A stretch of 64,000 nucleotides of DNA from positions 62,001 to 126,000 of the forward strand of contig CBDDAC010000005.1 of the NCBI GenBank assembly GCA_965224765.1. The letters are read 5' to 3'. The notes under the pieces were generated by a model. That model saw only the letters and a program-made list of their open reading frames with translations. It did not search any database and had not been told where the DNA came from. Positions 46,504-54,692 of this stretch are shown one piece after another; the stretch's first letter is position 1; every line of letters begins with the position of its first letter. Made by a program: the position numbers and the translations under genes. The DNA comes from CAZDBA01 sp965224765. GTDB taxonomy: Bacteria > Planctomycetota > Planctomycetia > Pirellulales > Pirellulaceae.

Positions 46504-47124
46504 TCAAATAGATCGTGCAGCTACCCCCATAGCCTCTCTAACCGTTTCCGCCCGGCAACACGGTGCAATCACCAGAACGTTAGACCACTCAACATTGGGT
46601 ACCAAGATGTAGATTGTGCAGCCAATGGTGTAAACCGAAAGCGAGGTGCGAACGAATGCCATACTGCGATACCCTTTGATGACGACCTTCTCCGGCCACG
46701 GGTCCTTAGAATCCATGCGAATCAAAACTTCCTTGGCTGCGAAAAACAAAACGACTGCCAACACAGAATTTATCAACGCGGCAAGCTGCCAAAGTGGTAG
46801 CGAACCAGGGGCAAACAATTCGTTGGCAGTTTTTTGGAATTGTTCAGACCAATCCCAGAAATTAGCCAGGCCCGTTACTAATTGATTCCAAAACGCGACG
46901 AAGTTATTGAAAGCGAACATGCAAACTATCTTGCCGATTATCGATAATCCAACGACAGCGGAGTAGAGCGTGATAAGTTTTGAGATATCACTTTTGAACC
47001 GAATGCGTTCGAGCAGTTCTTTGAGGTCAGTAATCTTGTGGAAGGTGAAGTAGGAGATCCAAAGGAGCGGTACGCAAACTCCGCAAAAACAGGGGCAGTT
47101 GCGATATTGAAAGAAGAATCCAAA
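46504..47124 (-). pseudogene. 5'-truncated membrane protein next to an intron tail
   Basis: The frame is open from a stop at 47125 to 46504 (about 206 codons) with hydrophobic segments (GVCVPLLWISYFTF, KLITLYSAVVGLSIIGKIVCMF, LAALINSVLAVVLFFAA, TSLSVYTIGCTIYILVP), but the first ATG is 46920 in the middle of the domain. Upstream sequence is the 3' end of a group II intron, so the first exon is missing. A second, more decayed copy lies at 56780-57060. Family not recognised. Confidence 0.6.
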
Positions 47125-47139
47125 CTAGGGAATTAACGC

Positions 47140-47200
47140 GGTAGGACCGCCCCCCCCCGCACAGATCCGTACGCGAGGAGCTACACTCATACGGCTCTTG
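47140..47200 (-). other. Group II intron 3'-end remnant (domain V)
   Basis: On the minus strand GAGCCGTATGAG and CTCGCGTACGGATCT (47163-47198) form the domain V hairpin; the same helix strands (GAGCCGTA and TACGGATCT) occur in the complete intron at 53766-53800. A G9 tract and CCTACC follow as the domain VI/3' splice region. There is no reverse transcriptase upstream; only about 60 bases of intron remain. Confidence 0.7.
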
Positions 47201-47258
47201 CCTTTAGTCGAGCGTGAAATCGCTAATGTGGGTAACCAAGGCAACCAACACTCCCCAT

Positions 47259-47666
47259 TCAATCGTTCGATTGCTCAGTCGTAAATCCATCATAACAGAC
47301 CAATCGTTTCACGAGCTTGCCCTCGACTTCGAGATATAACTCCACGGATTCTTCAAAAGAACCTAAGGATGTTTGTGAAAAAATAACTCCGAATGAAAGG
47401 TTCTCGCCTGATTCAACAGTTATTGGCATTGACTTTGAACCAAAGTCACAATCCTGATTTCAACAAACCGTTGCACCCACCACTTTTAGTGGTGAACCTG
47501 CGTGATTTTTTAATGTGACGTCTACACGAGCAGGTGTGTTTAAACATATTTTTTGGGGACAAGAGAGTGAGATTTTAACATCACCACCAGATCCAAAAAT
47601 CCAAATTGCACCTCCAGTACTTAGCAACAAAGCAAACACCACCAGGTAATAACGTAATCCTATCAT
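47259..47666 (-). CDS. Candidate selenoprotein, membrane-anchored DUF1573-like domain, in-frame TGA
   Basis: 135 codons from ATG 47666 (aggag ten bases before) if TGA 47460-47462 is read through. An N-terminal anchor (IGLRYYLVVFALLLSTGGAIW) is followed by a beta domain: LSCPQKICLNTPARVDVTLKN, then SPLKVVGATVC-TGA-NQDC, then MPITVESGENLSFGVIF and VELYLEVEGKLVKRLVCY. After the TGA the same domain continues for 66 codons. The TGA is next to Cys and shortly before another Cys. A perfect hairpin starts 12 bases after it. If not selenocysteine it is a nonsense mutation of a Cys codon, which is quite possible in this decayed region. Confidence 0.5.
47431..47447 (-). promoter_or_regulatory. SECIS-like hairpin after TGA 47460
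   Basis: On the minus strand GACTTTGGTTCAAAGTC is a perfect 7-bp stem with loop GTT, beginning 12 bases after the TGA; the loop starts with G at about base 20. Bacterial SECIS elements have a G early in the apical loop, roughly 16-37 bases after the UGA. Confidence 0.5.
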
Positions 47667-47689
47667 CAATTTGCAACTCCTATAACTTC

Positions 47690-47992
47690 GCCACCTGAAA
47701 TCGTGCGTAATGAAAAAGATCACACTGGCGATCAATTTGGCCATCCTGAAACTCATACGGCCTGCTGGGCACATTTCCGCATACTGAGCATGTCGGCTCC
47801 AGCATACCACCATCCGCACCAATTGTCCATTTTTATATCCGCTGGCCGTGTTTGCGAATCTCGACAAAACACACCACCTAATGTTTTGTAGTTTGTTCCA
47901 CAAGTGCCAACATAACCCGTAAGCCCGACAAGTTTACTTTCATGGGTAAAATTGCGCATTCTTACTTCGTGGATTTTCAGGGCATGTCTCAA
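47690..47992 (-). pseudogene. DUF1559 protein remnant
   Basis: Reads NFTHESKLVGLTGYVGTCGTNYKT, GGVFCRDSQTRPADI, a jump, then NWCGWWYAGADML, and in another frame CPAGPYEFQDGQIDRQCDLFHY. These follow in order the same segments of the intact DUF1559 gene at 50641-51546 (NYLGVNGTN, YWYGWWYVGYG, CPAGPYQFEVGNSNEQCDALHFW). The pilin-like N-terminus is missing and there is an internal deletion. It directly precedes the candidate selenoprotein on the same strand. Confidence 0.75.
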
Positions 47993-48034
47993 ACGTTGCT
48001 AGATTGGGAACGACCGAAGGTCAATCTGCGTTAG

Positions 48035-48450
48035 CCCAGTACCGGTGGACACCGGTTTTTGGTTAAGCAGCTAGAGCTGCGCGGTACTTTCTTTCAACTT
48101 CGTTTGGCGTTTGGTATTGCCAACGACTTTGCGACTGAACAAGTCAATCACGACAGACAAGTAGACCCAGCCAGCAAGTGTCGGCAAGTAGGTAATGTCA
48201 GCCGCCCATTTTTGATTCGGCGCTTCGGCTTTGAGGTCTTAAGCAAGAATGTTTGGCGCAGGTGTCTTACTCGATTTCGTTTCACTTGAATCGATGCCAG
48301 CACGGAGGTAAATCGATGAGCATGACGGTTGTTGACGGCGGTGATAACAACGAAACATAAAGCCAGTGAGCTTCGTAGCGTTCGACCTTTTCTTGACTTC
48401 CCTTCCCGAAGCCCGTATGAATGCAAGGCGGTTTCTTCAACATTCTTTCA
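48035..48450 (-). mobile_element. IS3-family transposase remnant
   Basis: The minus strand holds ADITYLPTLAGWVYLSVVIDLFSRKVVG, the DDE core of IS3-type OrfB, in pieces between about 48100 and 48430, with ACERYEAHWLYVSLLSPPSTTVMLI-like sequence in other frames. The right end shows the IS-like terminal stretch ggtggacaccggttttt at about 48043. It is broken by indels and has no OrfA. Confidence 0.65.
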
Positions 48451-48466
48451 AGTTTATATGTTTAAA

Positions 48467-49252
48467 ATGCTTGCGCGTCTGATATATATTTTCATTGCGG
48501 TCGTGCTCGCGTTAACCGCGAGCTTGAAACTACAGATGTTGATTAGTAATCCATTTGCTGATATTCATTCGGGATATCCATATGTGCTTCTCGTTGCGGT
48601 CGTGTTGATCGAAGCGGGACTATCAATTGCTATCTTCCTATCCAAAAATGGCCCGAAGTTTTGGTGTTGCGCAGTGCTTGTCTTCGTCACATTCACAATT
48701 ATTGCAGGCATCCGAACTGTGTCAGGGGACGTATCCTGTGGCTGTGCTGGAAGTGTAGACCTTCCACCGTGGGTCTTCCTGATCTTTGATTTATCCTGTC
48801 TCTGCTTTCTCTTTTTCACGCCTCCAAAACTCGCCGAAATCAAGAATAAGTTCATGGAGTTGCGTGGCACGTGCAATACACCGTTTGTTTGGGGAGGCGT
48901 TTCATGCGCCATCATTTGTTTAGCGAGTGTTTGGCTTGGACTTGCTCTAAATCAAAGTTCAATTGAGGATGTCTATTATTCTGACAATTTTGAGGTTAGA
49001 AAAGAACAAATCATTTCGATTAAGATATCTAATAGGTCAGATTTCAACGCATCGATTTTTGGAAGTAAGAAATCATGTGTGTGCATTGCATTGGTCGAAA
49101 GAAACTTCATAATCCCTGCGCGTTCGACCGTGTCGGTCAAAGTTTGGATTCGACCGCCTAGCAAAGGGAAATTCCACCAGCGAATTGGATTTTTCATAAA
49201 GCATCCGACTCAGAAAGTGTTTCAAGCTGATATTTTCGGCTTTGTTTTGTAG
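48467..49252 (+). CDS. MauE/DoxX-like membrane protein with DUF1573-like C-terminal domain
   Basis: About 260 residues. Four membrane segments in the first 140 (ARLIYIFIAVVLALTASLKLQM, YVLLVAVVLIEAGLSIAIFL, FWCCAVLVFVTFTIIAGI, WVFLIFDLSCLCFLFF) with GDVSCGCAG before the fourth, the MauE pattern. A fifth helix (FVWGGVSCAIICLASVWLGLAL) anchors an external domain with KKSCVC and PARSTVSVKVWIRPPSKGKFHQRIGFF, like DUF1573. MauE is needed to form disulfides in a Cys-rich partner. I chose ATG 48467 or 48458 because earlier codons are IS3 remnant. The Cys-rich peptide gene starts 20 bases after it. Confidence 0.75.
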   Translation: MLARLIYIFIAVVLALTASLKLQMLISNPFADIHSGYPYVLLVAVVLIEAGLSIAIFLSKNGPKFWCCAVLVFVTFTIIAGIRTVSGDVSCGCAGSVDLPPWVFLIFDLSCLCFLFFTPPKLAEIKNKFMELRGTCNTPFVWGGVSCAIICLASVWLGLALNQSSIEDVYYSDNFEVRKEQIISIKISNRSDFNASIFGSKKSCVCIALVERNFIIPARSTVSVKVWIRPPSKGKFHQRIGFFIKHPTQKVFQADIFGFVL

Positions 49253-49272
49253 TACTTTAATGGAGATTTAAA

Positions 49273-49521
49273 ATGAGAGAGTTCTTAAGAGGTTTCGCCA
49301 TAATGTTTGGCGTGTTCTCGCTATGTTTTTCTGGAGTTTCGGCCATGGCCAGCGATCCTGGCACATTCGCTTGTGCGCATTGGGTTTGTAACGCCTCTTG
49401 CACAGCCGCTTGGCCAGCATGTGGCGGTGGTCTTTGCAATAAGACAGTACGTTGCGCTCAAGCATGCAATTGCGAGTTCATTCCGCAAGACTCCAATTGC
49501 CAGTGCACCGGCAACCCCTAG
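49273..49521 (+). CDS. Secreted peptide with ten cysteines
   Basis: 82 residues. Signal peptide EFLRGFAIMFGVFSLCFSGVSAMA, then a mature part of about 57 residues with ten cysteines (ACAHWVCNASC, PACGGGLC, RCAQACNCEF, NCQCTG). Not recognised. The pattern suggests a disulfide-knotted extracellular peptide. Ribosome site tggagatttaaa before ATG 49273. It lies between a MauE-like protein and two exported proteins and is probably the product that these genes handle, either as a structural subunit or as an effector. Confidence 0.7.
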   Translation: MREFLRGFAIMFGVFSLCFSGVSAMASDPGTFACAHWVCNASCTAAWPACGGGLCNKTVRCAQACNCEFIPQDSNCQCTGNP

Positions 49522-49658
49522 TTCTAGTGGTTTGTCATTGACAAAAGTTAGGTTCGATTGATTGAAGCTTCAACATTCGAAGCGAATCGCCAACCTAAAA
49601 ATTCAAGCTTGATGGACCACTGGTAACACATTTTATTTACGACGCAGAGGAAGTCACC

Positions 49659-50612
49659 GTGCAAGTTTCAACAAAAATTACACTTTGGATAGTATTACTT
49701 TCGAGCATTGCTCAGTGCTTGACTGAAACTTGTCACGGTGACGACGCGTTTTCAACAAAAATCTTGAATGGCTGGAAAGAGTACCTGCAATCAACCCGTC
49801 CACTGACGGGGAGTTTTGTATCGAGAAACAGACTGAAGCAATCACCTGAAAAGTCCTTTTTATACGAAATCAAAGTTCGACGGCAGGATGGTTATAAGAT
49901 GTTTATCGAAGAGCTAGGCGCAAAAGTTTCAAATGAAGATTATTCATTCGAGTTGTCGCGAAGCACCCCCGGAGGAAACGACTGGTATCTAACCAGCCTT
50001 GAACAAAGAACAGACCAGCCAAGCGATTCCTATATTGGTTTTTTAAAGCAAATCGATCGGAGAATTACGACTTCGTACCCTTCGCTGGGCATTTCAAATA
50101 TTGCTAAATTGACCAACTCAACCAATGAGTTTGAAATGACCTTTGTTCAAACGGGAGCAGATGGAAACATCGTCGATGTTGCATTTGAATGTACAGGATT
50201 GCAGGACGACGGCGCTCGAAGACTACAACAAAAAGGAACCGCCAAGTTAGACAAGGCAAACTTTTTTCTTCCAGTACAGTTCGAAGTCACTTTTGAGTTA
50301 AATGGGTTGGAGGAAGGGGCAACGACCTGCTCTGGGAACTCCAAAGGGACAAACGAAATCACTGTTTTCGACAAAGCAGTCGTCACAAGAATTGCTGCAA
50401 TCGATAACTTCGAATCAGAAAATATAGTATTTATTAAAGATGTCACGCTTAAAGAACGGGGGGGAACGGCTGCGAAGAAAGAGTTTCGCTTGCCTGCATT
50501 TGGAATCCCTGAGCCTGATTTTGTTAAACCTGGATATAACTGGCAGGTGATTGTAGGAATTGGAGGTCTCATCCTAATACTGCTTTGTGTCTATCTTAAA
50601 AAGCGGAACTAG
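49659..50612 (+). CDS. Exported protein with C-terminal membrane anchor
   Basis: 317 residues from GTG 49659, with agagga seven bases before it and a signal peptide (TKITLWIVLLSSIAQCL). A large beta-rich external domain (LTGSFVSRNRL, YEIKVRRQDGYKMFIEEL, FEVTFELNGLEEG) resembles planctomycete outer-envelope carriers only loosely. It ends in a membrane helix (WQVIVGIGGLILILLCVYL) with KKRN inside. Not recognised. It precedes the DUF1559 gene by 28 bases and belongs to the same cassette. Confidence 0.7.
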   Translation: MQVSTKITLWIVLLSSIAQCLTETCHGDDAFSTKILNGWKEYLQSTRPLTGSFVSRNRLKQSPEKSFLYEIKVRRQDGYKMFIEELGAKVSNEDYSFELSRSTPGGNDWYLTSLEQRTDQPSDSYIGFLKQIDRRITTSYPSLGISNIAKLTNSTNEFEMTFVQTGADGNIVDVAFECTGLQDDGARRLQQKGTAKLDKANFFLPVQFEVTFELNGLEEGATTCSGNSKGTNEITVFDKAVVTRIAAIDNFESENIVFIKDVTLKERGGTAAKKEFRLPAFGIPEPDFVKPGYNWQVIVGIGGLILILLCVYLKKRN

Positions 50613-50640
50613 ATGCACTCCTAAAACAAAAGGATCTACC

Positions 50641-51546
50641 ATGTCCAACAAGAACCAAACCCAACGAGGTTTTACCTTAGTTGAACTGCTTGCCGTCATC
50701 GCAATAATTGGCGTTCTCATCGGATTAACACTTCCAGCAATTCAATCAGTTCGCGAATCTGCGAGGAGGACGAGTTGCTCCAATAAACTGAAACAAATCG
50801 CTTTGGGACTTCATAGTTTTCAATCTTCAATGCGAAACCTCCCCAGCGGTATCCGACCCCAAGCGAGCGATAAGTTTCCGTCGCTTACCTGGCTTGCACA
50901 AATCCTGCCTTACATTGAACAACAAAATCTTTGGGACAGAACCACTCAGGAATTTTCCGCTAATTCCAATCCATTCACCCACTCAAACCAACAACAACTA
51001 ATCAACACCTACGCTTGCCCCAGCGACCCGAACGCAGGCCGCGTCCACTTCACTCACGAAAACCGAATTGTTGCCTTAACTAACTATCTGGGAGTCAATG
51101 GGACAAACTGGGAAAACCAAGACGGAGTCTTGTATCTGAACTCCCGAACCAAATTTTCCGAAATCAAGGACGGACTTTCAAACACCCTGATGGCAGGGGA
51201 ACGCCCTCCGAGTCCAGACTACTGGTATGGCTGGTGGTATGTCGGATATGGACAGCAGGGAACGGGTTCTGTCGATATGTTATTAGGCGTCAATGAACTC
51301 AACGCTCCTCCAATCCCTGGCGAGACGACATATCTTGAACAATGCCCGGCGGGGCCGTATCAATTCGAAGTTGGTAACTCGAATGAACAATGTGATGCGT
51401 TGCATTTCTGGAGCCACCATCCTTCAGGTGCCCATTTCGCGCTGTGTGACGGCTCCATTCAGTTCCTTGCCTATACGGTCGACAACGATGTCTTACTCAG
51501 CCTTGCCACAAAGTCTGGTGGCGAAACATTTGAATCGCCTTGGTAA
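50641..51546 (+). CDS. DUF1559 pseudopilin-like protein
   Basis: About 301 residues from ATG 50641, chosen because it gives the type IV pilin-like leader QRGFTLVELLAVIAIIGVLIGLTLPAIQSVRESARR. The middle and end have the DUF1559 marks: CSNKLKQIALGLHSFQSS, CPSDPNAG, DGLSNTLMAGER, WWYVGYG, CPAGPYQF and SGAHFALCDGSIQFLA. Planctomycetes carry dozens of these pseudopilin-like surface proteins, exported by type II-like machinery. It ends the cassette that starts at 48467, and a decayed paralogue lies at 47690-47992. Confidence 0.92.
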   Translation: MSNKNQTQRGFTLVELLAVIAIIGVLIGLTLPAIQSVRESARRTSCSNKLKQIALGLHSFQSSMRNLPSGIRPQASDKFPSLTWLAQILPYIEQQNLWDRTTQEFSANSNPFTHSNQQQLINTYACPSDPNAGRVHFTHENRIVALTNYLGVNGTNWENQDGVLYLNSRTKFSEIKDGLSNTLMAGERPPSPDYWYGWWYVGYGQQGTGSVDMLLGVNELNAPPIPGETTYLEQCPAGPYQFEVGNSNEQCDALHFWSHHPSGAHFALCDGSIQFLAYTVDNDVLLSLATKSGGETFESPW

Positions 51547-51810
51547 CGCCTCATCTGTCTAAGACACGATGGAAGCGGGATGCGAGGCACGAGAAAATGA
51601 ACAGCAAGATACGCATTGAAGAGGCTTGAAAGATATTGGGGAATCCGACGATTGTATCTGTGGTGGCAGTGGTGATTTTGCTTCCCCATCAATTTCACCT
51701 CGCTTCCGCCTTTGGCCTTAGCGAGTTTTTTGGAGGCGTTCAGGTCAATCCCAAGAATTAGCCGCACATGCAAACCTTCACTTTTGGGTTTTAAGGAGAA
51801 ACGAAAAAAG

Positions 51811-53840
51811 GTTGCGCCAGGAAAGTCTGGAAGAGGAGGATATTTGATGAGTTGTTGAATTGAAATCTTTTGCTGGAACCCAGTGAGTTAACCTCACCCG
51901 GTAAAGCCTAACCAGCAGCCGGAAGCGAGTCTTGCGTGGTGTCCGGGTAACCGGCGCTGCGAAGCGTAGACAGCGATTCCAGAAGCCATGCTATTGAGCC
52001 TCGAAAGAGTACAATGTTGGAGCTTTCGTTTTCTTTTTAGCGGGAGCCATGCAACAACCGCGAAGTGGTTAGCGGCCTGTTGTCCGGCCGGGGTCGAAGA
52101 ACATGTGCAGATGGATATTGGGGTTCCCCAGAAACCTGGGAGGCCCAGTTGTTTCCAAGTGAATCGTCCGGCGAGACCGGAATACCAACTCTCGGTCCGT
52201 TGTTTGAGTCTGTGGTGGCAACGGGAGAAACGAAATTAACCGCAGCACACTTGGTATTGCCAAGCGACGCGAACCGGAGCGAGGCAAGATGAACAAACGG
52301 GGAATCGGAGCATCCTGATAGTACCGTGGAATTCGGGGAACTTGCGACTCAGCGAGGACCCGATGGAGGGAAGCGGGATGTCACATCAAACAACCGATGT
52401 TGGGAACTACGGCGAGTGCACAGAAACTTGAATAACGTATCCATGAAACAGCGTCGGATAGCCGAGTTGGCGAAGCGTTCGCCTGAGTTGGTTTTCACAA
52501 GCCTTGCTCACCAGATGGATCTTGAGTGGTTGGCCGAAGCCTTTCGTCGCACACGTAAAGACGGTGCAGCGGGAGTCGACGGCGTGACGGCAGCCGACTA
52601 CGAATCTAATCTCAATGCCAATTTGCAATCGTTGCTGAAGCGAGTCCAATCGGGGACCTACCGTGCACCACCAGTGCGTCGTGTTCAGATCCCCAAGGGC
52701 AACAGCAACGAAACGCGTCCGATTGGTATTCCAACGTTCGAAGACAAGGTTTTGCAGCGAGCAGTGCTGATGCTGTTGGAGCCGATCTACGAACAGGATT
52801 TTCTGGATTGTTCGTACGGTTTTCGTCCTGGCCGTTCAGCCCATCAGGCGATTGCATCGACGTGGAAACACACGATGGACTTGAAAGGTGGTTTTGTACT
52901 GGAAGTCGATTTGCGAAAGTTTTTCGATACTCTGGACCATGGTCATCTCCGAACGTTTCTACGGCGAAGAGTTTGCGATGGCGTTTTGTTACGTCTGATC
53001 GGTAAATGGTTAAATGCGGGTGTGATGGATTCGGGGAACATCAGTTACCCGGGCCGTGGCAGTCCGCAAGGTGGAGTCGTTTCGCCATTATTAGCGAATG
53101 CGTTTCTTCACTACGTTTTGGACAGGTGGTTCCACGATGATGTTGTTCCTTGCATGCGGGCCCGAGCTCATTTGGTTCGGTATGCCGATGATGCGGTGAT
53201 GATTTTCGAAGTGGAATCGGATGCCCGCCGCGTCCTGGCCGTTCTGGGCAAACGTTGCTCCAAGTTCGGTCTGACCATCCATCCAGAGAAAACTCGTCTT
53301 GTCGATTTTCGACGTCCGTTGCTGCGCCCACTCACCAGTGGTTCGACCAGCAAACGGCCTGAGACCTTCGACTTGCTGGGTTTTACTCATTACTGGAGTC
53401 GCTCCCGAAGCGGCAAACGCGTGGTCAAACGACAGACGATGTCTTCTCGTCTGACCCGCTCAGTCCAGTCCATTTCTCGTTGGTGTCGATCCCATCGTCA
53501 CGATCGGATCGCCGACCAGCATGCCGCTCTCTGTCGAAAGATTCGAGGACATGACGCGTACTATGGAATTACAGGTAACGGAAGATCACTGCAGAAGTTT
53601 CGCTATTTAGTTCATCGTGTCTGGCGTCGTTGGCTTTGCCGCCGCGATCGGAAACGAAAACTGGACTGGCTGAAATTTAATCGTTTGCTTGAGACCTTTC
53701 CGCTGCCACCGCTACGTGTTGTTCACTCGGTCATGAAGACACGCAAGGCGAACGTTTGATGTGAGGAGCCGTATGCTCTAATGCGTGCATGTACGGATCT
53801 GTGGGAGCCCGGGGCGAGTAATCGCCTCGGGCCACCTGGC
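51811..53840 (+). mobile_element. Group II intron with encoded reverse transcriptase
   Basis: The 5' end is set at gttgcgcc (51811), close to the GUGYG consensus. About 600 bases of folded RNA precede the reverse transcriptase. Domain V is at 53766-53800 (GAGCCGTATGC and GTACGGATCT) and a GC-rich domain VI hairpin at 53804-53832. Both boundaries are approximate, particularly the 3' one. It does not interrupt a recognisable gene. Confidence 0.8.
52443..53759 (+). CDS. ltrA: Group II intron reverse transcriptase/maturase
   Basis: About 438 residues from ATG 52443 (MKQRRIAELAKRSPE); the earlier frame is intron RNA. RT blocks: GAAGVDGVTAADYE, RPIGIPTFEDKVLQRAVLMLLEPIYEQDF, YGFRPGRSAHQAI, EVDLRKFFDTLDH, GSPQGGVVSPLLANAFLHYVLD and the catalytic YADD in LVRYADDAVMIF. 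The maturase domain follows (RLTRSVQSISRWCR, YYGITGN). No HNH endonuclease domain is present, as in several bacterial lineages that use replication forks or terminators as targets. The reading frame is intact. Confidence 0.93.
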   Translation: MKQRRIAELAKRSPELVFTSLAHQMDLEWLAEAFRRTRKDGAAGVDGVTAADYESNLNANLQSLLKRVQSGTYRAPPVRRVQIPKGNSNETRPIGIPTFEDKVLQRAVLMLLEPIYEQDFLDCSYGFRPGRSAHQAIASTWKHTMDLKGGFVLEVDLRKFFDTLDHGHLRTFLRRRVCDGVLLRLIGKWLNAGVMDSGNISYPGRGSPQGGVVSPLLANAFLHYVLDRWFHDDVVPCMRARAHLVRYADDAVMIFEVESDARRVLAVLGKRCSKFGLTIHPEKTRLVDFRRPLLRPLTSGSTSKRPETFDLLGFTHYWSRSRSGKRVVKRQTMSSRLTRSVQSISRWCRSHRHDRIADQHAALCRKIRGHDAYYGITGNGRSLQKFRYLVHRVWRRWLCRRDRKRKLDWLKFNRLLETFPLPPLRVVHSVMKTRKANV

Positions 53841-53880
53841 CCACCTTTCGGCGACCTTGGGGATTGAAAAACGGAGGTGA

Positions 53881-54144
53881 TTACTTGGCCAAATCTTGTA
53901 ACGCTAGAAAGACTTCCAACATTTTAAGCAAGTCTTGGCGTTGCCTTGTGAACTTTTCACCGACGAATTCGTGAGCCTTTCGGCACATCTCTTCCCCGAA
54001 ATGCTCAATCGCTGCCGGGCTTGTGAATTCCTCGGGACTGGGCATTATACTTAGATGTTGATGAAGGGCTTCTATTACTGCGGACCATTCCTCTGATGAG
54101 AATTGATTTAGTTTTTCCACTAGTTCGGTTTGATTATTAGTCAT
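53881..54144 (-). CDS. Hypothetical protein
   Basis: 87 residues, not recognised; helical and acidic (ELVEKLNQFSSEEWSAVIEAL, HFGEEMCRKAHEFVGEK). ATG 54144. It is downstream of the small genes at 54302-54692 on the same strand, separated by a 157-base structured stretch that contains the candidate plus-strand RNA. It may be part of the island's original core next to the attachment site. Confidence 0.5.
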   Translation of the reverse strand: MTNNQTELVEKLNQFSSEEWSAVIEALHQHLSIMPSPEEFTSPAAIEHFGEEMCRKAHEFVGEKFTRQRQDLLKMLEVFLALQDLAK

Positions 54145-54149
54145 TTTGG

Positions 54150-54300
54150 TTCTTTCGTTTTACAGCGAAAGAATGTAAGAGCCGATAAGGCTCATGGGTG
54201 CATTCTTTAACTGCTTCTTTCGGGTTAAAGTTTGTAAGATTGGCCTTCGGGCCATGAAGCCGGGTGCTACAACACTCGGCCCCATTTTTCTGTTTTTGCT
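54150..54300 (+). ncRNA. Candidate structured RNA with five hairpins and a terminator
   Basis: Five hairpins in a row: TTCTTTCG/CGAAAGAA (54150-54173), GAGCC/GGCTC (54179-54193), CTTTAAC/GTTAAAG (54205-54230), TGGCC-TTCG-GGCCA (54241-54254) and GCCGGGTG/CACTCGGC (54258-54280). The TTCG tetraloop and a G-T pair in the last stem favour the plus strand. The last hairpin is followed by ATTTTTCTGTTTTT, a Rho-independent terminator on that strand. No known RNA family recognised. A leader of the minus-strand gene at 53881 is the alternative. Confidence 0.45.
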
Positions 54301-54301
54301 C

Positions 54302-54484
54302 CTATGGTGTGATGAGGTAAAACTTCACTGGCGGTGAAGCGGCCAATAGCTCAGGCGACATGCCAGGAGGTGGCTTTTGCCGCCGAACGTCCTCAACGGT
54401 TACGCCGCTTCGGTCTGCCGCTTCCTCTCTCAATTGGTTCTCCCTATGAAACGAGTCACGAAATAGGGCTGGCCACATGACCAT
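54302..54484 (-). CDS. Hypothetical protein
   Basis: About 60 residues from ATG 54484 (MVMWPALFRDSFHRENQLREEAADRSGVTVEDVRR), ending KFYLITP. Not recognised; a possible small helical DNA-binding protein. It begins 14 bases after the stop of the short frame at 54498. The longer version from 54562 overlaps that frame and is less likely. Confidence 0.4.
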   Translation of the reverse strand: MVMWPALFRDSFHRENQLREEAADRSGVTVEDVRRQKPPPGMSPELLAASPPVKFYLITP

Positions 54485-54497
54485 CCCAATGATTTGG

Positions 54498-54692
54498 TTA
54501 GTCTTCGCGGCGTAGAGGTTTTGCAGCGACGAACTTTTGCAGTTCAGAAACAAGCTCTGCAATTTCAGGCTTGGAAAAGTTGGACGCTATCCACGATTTC
54601 AATTCCAATGGCGTCGGATTTGGCGTCAATTTTTGGCTAGATGGACGTTTTCTTCGGGTTTTTGACGTGGGTTCAAGTCCGTCAACGCCCAC
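54498..54692 (-). CDS. Possible short protein starting in the attachment repeat
   Basis: 64 codons from GTG 54692 inside the right attachment repeat: VGVDGLEPTSKTRRKRPSS, then LKSWIASNFSKPEIAELVSELQKFVAAKP. Starting a gene within a tRNA-derived site would link its expression to integration. The C-terminal helix looks real, but no ribosome site is evident, so confidence is low. Confidence 0.35.
   Translation of the reverse strand: MGVDGLEPTSKTRRKRPSSQKLTPNPTPLELKSWIASNFSKPEIAELVSELQKFVAAKPLRRED

Noticed and set aside
51471..51773. 100-codon minus-strand frame after the DUF1559 gene
   Set aside because: Overlaps the end of a real gene; the rest shows only His/Arg-rich sequence without support.
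54205..54230. attC-like integron recombination site
   Set aside because: CTTTAAC and GTTAAAG look like the outer attC boxes, but the loop is only 12 bases, there are no inner boxes, and no integron integrase or cassettes are nearby.
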